Shown in pieces: positions 57,512 through 64,000 of a stretch of 64,000 bases of DNA. The translations under genes were made by a program, and so were the position numbers. Positions within the stretch are counted from its first letter, which is position 1; every line of letters starts with the position of its first letter. The DNA comes from Rhodobacter sp. CZR27. GTDB taxonomy: Bacteria > Pseudomonadota > Alphaproteobacteria > Rhodobacterales > Rhodobacteraceae. Under the pieces are notes generated by a model that searched no databases, had not been told where the DNA came from, and was given only the letters and a program-made list of their open reading frames with translations. The DNA is taken from NCBI RefSeq assembly GCF_002407205.1, contig NZ_CP023548.1, forward strand, positions 2,690,501 to 2,754,500, given 5' to 3'.

Positions 57512-59404
57512 ATGGCATACGCAAGCCTTTACAAGTGGTCCCTTGAGGATCCCAACGGCTTCTGGATGAAGGCCGCGGAGCAGATCGACTGGGTCAGCCC
57601 GCCCTCGAAGGCGCTGTTCGAGGAGAACGCGCCGTTCTACGAGTGGTTCGCGGACGCCAAGGTCAACGCCTGCTGGAACGCGGTGGACCGCCATGTCGAG
57701 GCCGGTCGCGGCAAGCAGATCGCGATCATGCACGAAAGCCCGATCACGCATTCGTCGAAGGGCATCACCTATGCCGAGCTGCAGGCCCGCGTGGCCTCGC
57801 TGGCCGGTGCGCTGCGCGCCAAGGGCGTGGAAAAGGGCGACCGGGTCATCATCTACATGCCGATGATCCCCGAGGCGCTCGAGGCGATGCTGGCCTGTGC
57901 CCGCCTCGGCGCGATCCATTCGGTGGTATTCGGCGGCTTTGCCGCGCATGAACTGGCCGTCCGCATCGACGACTGCAAGCCGAAGGCCATCATCGCCGCC
58001 TCCTGCGGTCTCGAGCCGAGCCGCGTGGTGCATTACAAGCCGCTGCTCGACCAGGCGATCGAGGAAGCCGAACACAAGCCCTCGTTCTGCGTGATCTTCC
58101 AGCGCGAACAGGAAGTGGCGAAGCTGATCGAAGGCCGCGACGTGGCCTGGCACACCTTCCAGTATGGCGTCGAGCCCGCTGAATGCGTGCCGGTCGAGGG
58201 CAACCACCCTGCCTATATCCTCTACACCTCGGGCACGACCGGCCAGCCGAAGGGCGTGGTGCGGGCGACCGGCGGCCATCTCGTCGCGCTGAACTGGACG
58301 ATGAAGGCGATCTACGACATCGACGCGGGCGACGTCTTCTGGGCGGCCTCGGACGTGGGCTGGGTCGTGGGCCACAGCTACATCTGCTACGGTCCGCTGA
58401 TCGCGGGCGCGACCACCATCGTCTACGAGGGCAAGCCGGTCGGCACCCCGGACGCAGGCGCCTTCTGGCGCGTGATGCAGAACCACAAGGTCAAGACCTT
58501 CTTTACCGCCCCCACCGCGCTGCGCGCCATCAAGCGCGAGGATCCGCAGGGCGAGCTGATCAAGGACTACAACCTGCGCAACCTGAAGGCGCTGTTCCTT
58601 GCCGGCGAGCGGGCGGACCCCGACACCATCGTCTGGGCGCAGAAGAACGTGGGCGTGCCGGTGATCGACCACTGGTGGCAGACCGAAAGCGGCTGGGCGA
58701 TCGCGGCGAACCCCATGGGGATCCAGCCGCTGCCGGTCAAGGTCGGCAGCCCCTCGGTGCCGATGCCGGGCTATGATGTGCGCGTGCTGGACGAGGGCGG
58801 CCACCAGCTTCCGGCCGGACAGCTGGGCGCCATCGCGATCAAGCTGCCGCTGCCCCCCGGCACGCTGCCGGGCCTGTGGAACGCGCAGGACCGCTTCGTG
58901 AAAAGCTACCTGACCCACTTCCCGGGCTATTACGAGACCGGCGACGCGGGCTACATGGACGAGGACGGCTACGTCTACATCATGGCCCGCACCGACGACG
59001 TGATCAACGTTGCCGGCCACCGCCTCTCGACCGGCGCGATGGAAGAGGTGCTCGCCAGCCACAAGGACGTGGCGGAATGCGCGGTCATCGGCGTCTCGGA
59101 CGAACTGAAGGGCCAGTCGCCGCTCGGGCTGCTGTGCCTGAACAAGGGCTCGAACCGCGAGCCGGCCGATGTGGTGAAGGAATGCGTCTCGCTGGTGCGC
59201 CAGCAGATCGGCCCCGTCGCCGACTTCAAGCGCGCCTGCGTGGTCGATCGGCTGCCGAAGACCCGCTCGGGCAAGATCCTGCGCGGCACCATGGTCAAGA
59301 TCGCCGACGGGCAAGAGTTCAAGATGCCCGCCACCATCGACGATCCCGCCATCCTCGACGAGATCCGCACGGCGCTGCAGGGCATCGGCTATCCCCGCGC
59401 CTGA
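57512..59404 (+). CDS. prpE: Propionyl-CoA synthetase
   Basis: A 630-aa AMP-forming ligase that activates propionate (and less well acetate). It has the PrpE-type N-terminus MAYASLYKWSLEDPNGFWMKAAEQIDW and length of about 630, which separate it from the longer Acs. Core motifs: YTSGTTGQPKGVVR, WWQTESGW for the adenylate site, YYETGDAGYMDEDGYVYIMARTDDVINVAGHRLS and the catalytic lysine in LPKTRSGKILRG. GAGGGAGGG lies before the ATG at 57512. Its product feeds the methylmalonyl-CoA route represented here by the epimerase at 4.6 kb. A 9-bp hairpin follows the stop. Confidence 0.94.
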   Translation: MAYASLYKWSLEDPNGFWMKAAEQIDWVSPPSKALFEENAPFYEWFADAKVNACWNAVDRHVEAGRGKQIAIMHESPITHSSKGITYAELQARVASLAGALRAKGVEKGDRVIIYMPMIPEALEAMLACARLGAIHSVVFGGFAAHELAVRIDDCKPKAIIAASCGLEPSRVVHYKPLLDQAIEEAEHKPSFCVIFQREQEVAKLIEGRDVAWHTFQYGVEPAECVPVEGNHPAYILYTSGTTGQPKGVVRATGGHLVALNWTMKAIYDIDAGDVFWAASDVGWVVGHSYICYGPLIAGATTIVYEGKPVGTPDAGAFWRVMQNHKVKTFFTAPTALRAIKREDPQGELIKDYNLRNLKALFLAGERADPDTIVWAQKNVGVPVIDHWWQTESGWAIAANPMGIQPLPVKVGSPSVPMPGYDVRVLDEGGHQLPAGQLGAIAIKLPLPPGTLPGLWNAQDRFVKSYLTHFPGYYETGDAGYMDEDGYVYIMARTDDVINVAGHRLSTGAMEEVLASHKDVAECAVIGVSDELKGQSPLGLLCLNKGSNREPADVVKECVSLVRQQIGPVADFKRACVVDRLPKTRSGKILRGTMVKIADGQEFKMPATIDDPAILDEIRTALQGIGYPRA

Positions 59405-59412
59405 GCCGCCCC

Positions 59413-59444
59413 GGACGCGCCACGGGTCATGCCGCGGCGCGTCC
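59413..59444 (+). terminator. Hairpin after prpE
   Basis: GGACGCGCC (59413-59421) pairs perfectly with GGCGCGTCC (59436-59444) around a 14-base loop, 9 bases past the prpE stop. It lacks a T-run but has a strong stem. Confidence 0.5.
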
Positions 59445-59533
59445 ACTCAACCGAAGGATGAACGGCGGGCTGGACTTTGCCGGCCCACCCGCTAACCTGC
59501 AGCGGCCATGCTGCCCGCGACAGGTCAACACCC

Positions 59534-60145
59534 ATGACGGCCTCATTGCCCCCACCTCCCTTCGGCCCGGCCGGGGTGGCCGTCTGCGGCGATCGCGCGA
59601 CGAGGCTCGGCCTGTGCGGCGATCTGGCCGGCGCGCTCAACGAGGCGATGGAGCGCCTGGCCCGGCTCGAGGCCGATCTTGGCAAGGACATTGCCCCGTT
59701 CGCGATGCCCTTGCGCCAGTCGCTGACCGATCTCTGCGCCCTTGTCGACCAGGCGGTCAGCCTGCTCACCGAGGAAGCCATGACCGAACCCGCTTCTCCC
59801 CCCGCCTGCATCGACGAGGACCGGTTCAGCCGCCTGCTGGAGATTGCCGGCCCCGATACCGCCGATGAACTGGTCGACCGGCTGCATCTCGATCTGAAGC
59901 ACACGCGCGAGCGGCTGGACGAGGCGATGGCGGCCGCCGACTGGGCCGAGGTCCGGGCGCAGACGCATGTGCTGGTGAGCCTCGCCGGAACGGTCGGCGC
60001 GTCCGAGCTTCAGCGGATGGCCGAGGCGCTGAATGGCGCGGCGCATCTGCGCGACCACGACAGCGCGCAGGCGATCCGTTCCGAGCTTCTGGGCCGCCTT
60101 GACGGACTTCTCGCCTTCGTGGCGCGGCAGCGGGGCAGCGCATGA
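59534..60145 (+). CDS. HPt-domain phosphotransfer protein
   Basis: A 203-aa protein as started at 59534. Residues about 95-200 form a helical HPt domain: IDEDRFSRLLEIAGPDTADELVDRL, then the expected phospho-histidine H145 in AQTHVLVSLAGTVGA. The usual H-x-L-K-G reads H-V-L-V-S, so the lysine and glycine are changed while histidine and the later G-A remain. Residues 25-80 are another helical segment of unknown type. An internal in-frame ATG at 59780 with GAGGAAG upstream would give a 121-aa HPt-only protein, which may be the real or an additional start. It overlaps the NtrC-type regulator gene by ATGA and is its likely phospho-donor (inference). Confidence 0.82.
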   Translation: MTASLPPPPFGPAGVAVCGDRATRLGLCGDLAGALNEAMERLARLEADLGKDIAPFAMPLRQSLTDLCALVDQAVSLLTEEAMTEPASPPACIDEDRFSRLLEIAGPDTADELVDRLHLDLKHTRERLDEAMAAADWAEVRAQTHVLVSLAGTVGASELQRMAEALNGAAHLRDHDSAQAIRSELLGRLDGLLAFVARQRGSA

Positions 60146-61596
60146 GTTCGCAGCTCCGCGAGACCGGACCCGACACGGCCCCGCGCGCCGCGGCGCCGGC
60201 CGAGTCGGCGCGGCCGCGGCCCATCCTTCTCATCGAGGACACGCCCTCGCTGCAGATGGTCTATCGCTCGGTCCTCGCCTCGGCGGGACATCGTGTCGCC
60301 GTTGCGGGCACCGCGGCCGAGGGGTTGACGCGGTTCCGCGAGGTCCTGCCCAGCGTCGTCCTGCTCGACCTGATGCTGCCGGACCGGAACGGGCTCGACC
60401 TGATGCAGGACATGCTTCGGCTGCGGCCCGAGACCAATGTCATCGTCATCACCGCCAACGGATCGATCAACAAGGCGGTCGAGGCGATGCGGGCGGGCGC
60501 GCACGAGTTCCTCGTGAAGCCCTTCGACGAGCAGCGTTTCCTGGGCGCCGTCGAGAACGCCACGCTCGCCCGCCCGACCCCGCGCGCCCGCCGCCCCGAG
60601 CCCGAGCCCGAAGGCCCCGCCTCGCTGACCGGCGCGTTCCTTGGCTCGTCCGAGACCATGGCGCGCATCCACGCCAAGATCCGCTCGGCGGCGCGTTCCA
60701 TGGCGACGGTCTTCATCACCGGGGAAAGCGGCACGGGCAAGGAGCTTTGCGCGCTGGCTGTCCATTCCAATTCCAGCCGTGCGACGGGACCCTTCATCGC
60801 GCTCAACTGCGGCGCCATTCCGCAGGACCTGCTGGAATCCGAGGTGTTCGGCCATGTGAAGGGCAGCTTCACCGGCGCCATCGCCGACAAGCCCGGCGCG
60901 GCGGCAGCGGCGGATGGCGGCACGCTGTTCCTCGACGAGATCTGCGAGATGGCGCCGGCGCTGCAGACCAAGCTCCTGCGGTTCCTGCAGACCTCGATGG
61001 TGCAGCCGGTGGGCGCCACCCGCCCCCGCAAGGTCAATGTCCGGATCGTCTGCGCCACGAACCGCGACCCGCTGGACGCCGTGCGACGCGGACATTTCCG
61101 CGAGGATCTCTATTACCGGCTCTATGTCGTGCCCATCCACATGCCGCCGCTGCGCGAGCGCGGCGATGACGTGATCGAGATCGCCGAGACGGCACTGGCC
61201 CGCTTCGCCGCCGAGGAAGGCCGCGAGTTCATCGGCCTCGACCCGCAGGTGCAGGCGCTGTTCCGGCACCATCCCTGGCCGGGCAACGTGCGGCAGGTGC
61301 TGAACGTCATCCGCAACATCGTGGTTCTGAACGACGGCGGGCTCGTCACCATGCGGATGCTGCCCGACGACTTCGCAGCCCATCCCCCGGTCGAGGATGC
61401 GGACCTGCCCCGCCCGCCGCCCACGGCGGAAATGCCGGTCCTCGACAACCTGATCGGCCGCACGCTGGCCGAGATCGAGCAGATCGTGATCGAGGCGACG
61501 ATCGCGCGCCACGGCGGCTCGGTGCCCAAGGCGGCGCGGGTGCTCGACGTGTCGCCTTCGACGCTCTACCGCAAGCGCGAGACCTGGAAGAGCTGA
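60142..61596 (+). CDS. Sigma-54-dependent response regulator (NtrC/LuxO type)
   Basis: A 484-aa activator with three domains. Receiver: about 26-145, acidic pair in LLIEDTPSL, phospho-acceptor D76 in VVLLDLMLPD, lysine K126 in FLVKPFD. AAA+ domain: about 163-395, Walker A GESGTGKE (194-201), the sigma-54 contact loop GSFTGA (241-246; the usual second residue A is S) and Walker B TLFLDEI (261-267). C-terminal Fis-type HTH: about 445-484 (GGSVPKAARVLDVSPSTLYRK). It should activate sigma-54 promoters when phosphorylated. It is coupled to the HPt gene, resembling a LuxU-LuxO pair; no sensor kinase is nearby. Its 3' end overlaps the convergent reductase gene by 31 bases. Confidence 0.94.
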   Translation: MSSQLRETGPDTAPRAAAPAESARPRPILLIEDTPSLQMVYRSVLASAGHRVAVAGTAAEGLTRFREVLPSVVLLDLMLPDRNGLDLMQDMLRLRPETNVIVITANGSINKAVEAMRAGAHEFLVKPFDEQRFLGAVENATLARPTPRARRPEPEPEGPASLTGAFLGSSETMARIHAKIRSAARSMATVFITGESGTGKELCALAVHSNSSRATGPFIALNCGAIPQDLLESEVFGHVKGSFTGAIADKPGAAAAADGGTLFLDEICEMAPALQTKLLRFLQTSMVQPVGATRPRKVNVRIVCATNRDPLDAVRRGHFREDLYYRLYVVPIHMPPLRERGDDVIEIAETALARFAAEEGREFIGLDPQVQALFRHHPWPGNVRQVLNVIRNIVVLNDGGLVTMRMLPDDFAAHPPVEDADLPRPPPTAEMPVLDNLIGRTLAEIEQIVIEATIARHGGSVPKAARVLDVSPSTLYRKRETWKS

Positions 61597-62567
61597 TCGC
61601 GCCGGTGCGGCGCATCGAAGTCCGGGTCCGGCGTCAGCGGCAGGATGCGGTGCGGGTTGATCGTGTCGTGGCTGAAGTAGTAGTGCCGCAGGATGTGGTC
61701 GAAGCTCACCGTCTCCGCCACGCCCGGCCACTGGTAAAGCTCGCGCAGCCAGCCCCAGAGGTGCGGATACTGCACGATCTGGCGCCGATTGCACTTGAAA
61801 TGGGTGTGATACACCTTGTCGAAGCGGATGAGCGTGGTGAAGAGCCGCCAGTCGGCCTCGGTCACTGTCTCACCCGCCAGATAGCGGCTGGTGCCCAGCA
61901 GATCCTCCAGCCAGTCCAGCGTCGCGAAGACAGCGGGAGCGGCTTCGTCATAGGCCTGCTGCGAGGTGGCGAAGCCGGCGCGGTAGACGCCGTTGTTCAC
62001 CGTCTCGTAGATGCGCGCGTTGAGGGCATCGATCCGTTCGCGCAGGGCGACGGGATGGAAGTCCTGCCGGTTGCCGGTCAGGCCGTCGAAGGCCGAATTG
62101 AACATGCGGATGATGTCGGCGGACTCGTTGCTGACGATGGTCTGGCGCGTCCGGTCCCAGAGGACCGGCACCGTCACGCGGGCCGAGATGCCGGGATCGG
62201 CCCTGAGGTAGAGGTCGCGCAGGAACGGCAGCCCATGAAGCCGGTCGCCCGTCGCGCCCGGAAAGTCGCGCGAAAAGGTCCAGCCGTCCGCCAGCATGTC
62301 GGGATGGACGACCGAGACCCCGATGAGGGACCCCAGCCCCTTCAGCGACCGGAAGATCAGGGTGCGATGCGCCCAGGGACAGGCCAGCGAAACATAGAGG
62401 TGATACCGCCCGGCCTCGGCCGGAAAACCGCCCTCGCCGGTCGGCCCCGGGCGGCCGTCCGGCGTGATCCAGTTGCGAAACCCCGCGCGGCTGCGGACGA
62501 AGCGGCCGCCGCTCGACGCGGTGTCGTACCAGGTCGGGTGCCAGACACCCTCGATCAGTTCACCCAT
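61566..62567 (-). CDS. Glutathionyl-hydroquinone reductase-like (Xi/omega-class GST, YqjG type)
   Basis: A 333-aa glutathione transferase of the YqjG/PcpF (Xi) group. The catalytic cysteine C63 is in VSLACPWAHRTLIFR, with VTVPVLWDRTRQTIVSNESADIIRMF as the glutathione-contacting region. The C-terminal all-alpha domain includes YLAGETVTEADWRLFTTLIRFDKVYHTHFKCN and YPHLWGWLRELYQWPGV, both diagnostic. These enzymes reduce glutathionyl-hydroquinones to hydroquinones. Length matches the family. Cytoplasmic. It is convergent with, and overlaps, the sigma-54 regulator gene. Confidence 0.95.
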   Translation of the reverse strand: MGELIEGVWHPTWYDTASSGGRFVRSRAGFRNWITPDGRPGPTGEGGFPAEAGRYHLYVSLACPWAHRTLIFRSLKGLGSLIGVSVVHPDMLADGWTFSRDFPGATGDRLHGLPFLRDLYLRADPGISARVTVPVLWDRTRQTIVSNESADIIRMFNSAFDGLTGNRQDFHPVALRERIDALNARIYETVNNGVYRAGFATSQQAYDEAAPAVFATLDWLEDLLGTSRYLAGETVTEADWRLFTTLIRFDKVYHTHFKCNRRQIVQYPHLWGWLRELYQWPGVAETVSFDHILRHYYFSHDTINPHRILPLTPDPDFDAPHRRDQLFQVSRLR

Positions 62568-62615
62568 GCCGTCCCTCCTGCACCCGAGCTAGCGCGTGAT
62601 GCGGCGGCGCACAGG

Positions 62616-64000
62616 TCAGAAGAAGATGTCGGCGAGGTCGTCCTCGGCCGGAGCAGGCTCGGGTTGCGCCGTCACGGGCTCCGTTCCGACTGCCCCGGAC
62701 CCTGCGGCGGCAAGGATGCGGTCATGGATATGACGCTCGTCCGGAACCGTGTAGATCGCCCGGGCAGCGGAAAGGATCGCCTCGGCGGGAGTGCCGGGTT
62801 CGATCGGGCCGGGCGGCGGAAGCGCGTCACGCCGCCGCGCCGTCTGCTCGATGAAGACATGCACGCTGCCGAGGTTGCGGCGATACCCCGACATCAGGCC
62901 CGCCGCCGTGTCGAGGCTGGCGGTCAGGATGCGCCCGACCTTCCCGAACGCGTGTCCCGTCTCGCCGTGGACGCGGTCGGCCTCTTCCAGGATCTCGCGG
63001 ATCGCGCGGGCATCGGAGGCGACCCGCCGCATCTCGAGTTCCAGGCTCGCGACGGCCTCGGTGCCGATGACCGAGGCACAGTCCTGAGTCTTCTCCAGCC
63101 GCCCGTGCAGCCGCGTGAAGACCGCCGCCGAAACCTGGGTGAGATCGCGCAACTGGCGCGAGATCTCCTGCAGGGCCCGCCCCTCCTGCCCCAGCTTGGC
63201 GCAGACGATGACCGCGTTCAGGCCGAAGAGCCGGACCAGGTCCTCGATCCGCCGCATCCGTTCCTCGTGATGGCGGATGGTGTCGAGATGCCCGGCCACC
63301 CGGGCCGCATAGGCGGCAAGGTTGCGCAGGTGCTCGCCGCATCGCGACAGCCCGGCGACAACGGTCTCGGCCTGATCGGCCATCGTGTGGATGGCGCTGC
63401 CGCCGCGCCGCGGCCCTTCGAGATAGAGGCTTCGGGCCGAACCGATCGCCGCCGCCGCCCGCCCCTGCAGGTCGAGGAAGCTGCGCGTCGCCGCGTCGAG
63501 GTCCGTGGTGAGGTGGCGCAGCGTGCCTTCGCTCTGTCCGATGCCAAGGTCGAGCAGCAGGCCCTGAAGCGCGGGATCGTCCCCGGCCGTCGCGAGGGCG
63601 TCCGAGGTCAGGTGTCGCACATGTTCGAACCGCTGCCGCGCGCTGTCGCCCGCCTGCAGCGCGAGGATCAGTTGCGAGACCGCCCCGAAGATCTCGTCCA
63701 TCCGCCGTGCCAGCGCCTCGTTGCCCTGGGCCAGCCGGTGACGGTCCGACTGCACCCCGGACGCGGTGGCCCCGATGGCGGCAAGGCTCGGCAGAACCAC
63801 CTCCCGCAGTGTCTGCGACAGATGCGCGGCCTCGGCATCCATCGCGTCGGTTTCCGCGGCGATCTCGACCATCGCCTCGTCCACTTCCGCGACGAGGTCC
63901 GCCGCCTCGGCGGCCATCCGGGTCAGGCCGCCCGTGAAGGCCTCCACCCGCTGGCGGCTGCTGGTGAGCATGTTGCCGATGATCCGCGCCTGCAGCTTGA
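62616..64000 (-). CDS. Chemoreceptor-like soluble protein with C-terminal acidic-aromatic motif (5' end cut by window edge)
   Basis: The reading frame is open to the right edge of the window (upstream codons read KLQARIIGN before the first visible ATG at 63971), so the N-terminus may be missing. At least 460 residues, almost entirely helical and coiled coil, with no transmembrane segment visible. The stretch LFGLNAVIVCAKLGQEGRALQEISRQLRDLTQ resembles the signalling hairpin of methyl-accepting chemotaxis proteins (the [20 protein letters not shown] region) but is diverged. The C-terminus is low-complexity and ends DDLADIFF, reminiscent of short CheY- or partner-binding tails. A cytoplasmic signalling role is likely; chemotaxis as such is unproven, and no che genes are in the window. 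Confidence 0.7.
   Translation of the reverse strand, partial: KLQARIIGNMLTSSRQRVEAFTGGLTRMAAEAADLVAEVDEAMVEIAAETDAMDAEAAHLSQTLREVVLPSLAAIGATASGVQSDRHRLAQGNEALARRMDEIFGAVSQLILALQAGDSARQRFEHVRHLTSDALATAGDDPALQGLLLDLGIGQSEGTLRHLTTDLDAATRSFLDLQGRAAAAIGSARSLYLEGPRRGGSAIHTMADQAETVVAGLSRCGEHLRNLAAYAARVAGHLDTIRHHEERMRRIEDLVRLFGLNAVIVCAKLGQEGRALQEISRQLRDLTQVSAAVFTRLHGRLEKTQDCASVIGTEAVASLELEMRRVASDARAIREILEEADRVHGETGHAFGKVGRILTASLDTAAGLMSGYRRNLGSVHVFIEQTARRRDALPPPGPIEPGTPAEAILSAARAIYTVPDERHIHDRILAAAGSGAVGTEPVTAQPEPAPAEDDLADIFF

Overview
The window is GC-rich, gene-dense alphaproteobacterial chromosome. Gene content points to the Rhodobacterales (Rhodobacter/Cereibacter/Paracoccus-like): a 58-aa membrane protein of a kind common in that order, a perfect FNR-type box in front of a cytochrome b561 gene, the long CTC-type ribosomal protein L25, methylmalonyl-CoA epimerase, propionyl-CoA synthetase and a MaeB-Pta hybrid malic enzyme. 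No rRNA, tRNA, CRISPR array, insertion sequence or prophage was seen. Genus is inferred, not proven.

Layout. 1-2.8 kb: a family-5 (peptide/oligopeptide) ABC importer cut by the left edge. 3-6.6 kb: nitroreductase, EI24/CysZ-like membrane protein, methylmalonyl-CoA epimerase with a DUF1467-like protein, a single-domain-type response regulator and a GNAT acetyltransferase. 6.6-13.8 kb: aspS, pabC-pabB and carB. 14-18.8 kb: an orphan RTX protein, a DEAD-box helicase with a probable frameshifted tail, the FNR-box/58-aa protein/cytochrome b561 unit, an alpha/beta hydrolase and a small membrane protein. 18.8-27 kb: glyA, nadK, pth, a DUF5765-like membrane protein, rplY, lldD, trpA and ychF.

27.1-41.2 kb is the most unusual part: about 13 tightly packed, mostly overlapping genes on the minus strand. 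They encode two Ser/Thr kinases, a membrane-anchored PP2C phosphatase, three FHA proteins (one soluble, one fused behind a transmembrane segment to a trypsin-like protease, one fused behind a transmembrane segment to a vWA domain), a secreted vWA protein, a SUMF1-domain secreted protein, an FtsX-type permease with its ATPase, a two-TM protein and two coiled-coil lipoprotein-like proteins. The set matches the parts list of the threonine phosphorylation pathway (PpkA, PppA, Fha1, TagR, TagS, TagT) that controls type VI secretion in Pseudomonas aeruginosa, but no T6SS structural gene is in the window. My reading is a stand-alone or re-purposed trans-envelope phospho-signalling system. It starts at a divergent intergenic region of clearly lower GC. 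On the other side of that region lie secreted or lipoprotein envelope genes (peptidoglycan-binding-like, OmpA-like, DUF900-like hydrolase) to 44.7 kb.

44.8-50.4 kb: a methyltransferase, an EamA transporter, an AMP-forming acyl-CoA ligase, an unknown membrane protein and a SPOR-domain protein. 50.4-54.9 kb: a translationally coupled nucleoside-salvage operon cdd-deoA-deoB-add-upp. 55-59.4 kb: the hybrid malic enzyme and prpE. 59.5-64 kb: an HPt protein coupled to an NtrC-type regulator, a glutathionyl-hydroquinone reductase-like protein and a chemoreceptor-like protein cut by the right edge.
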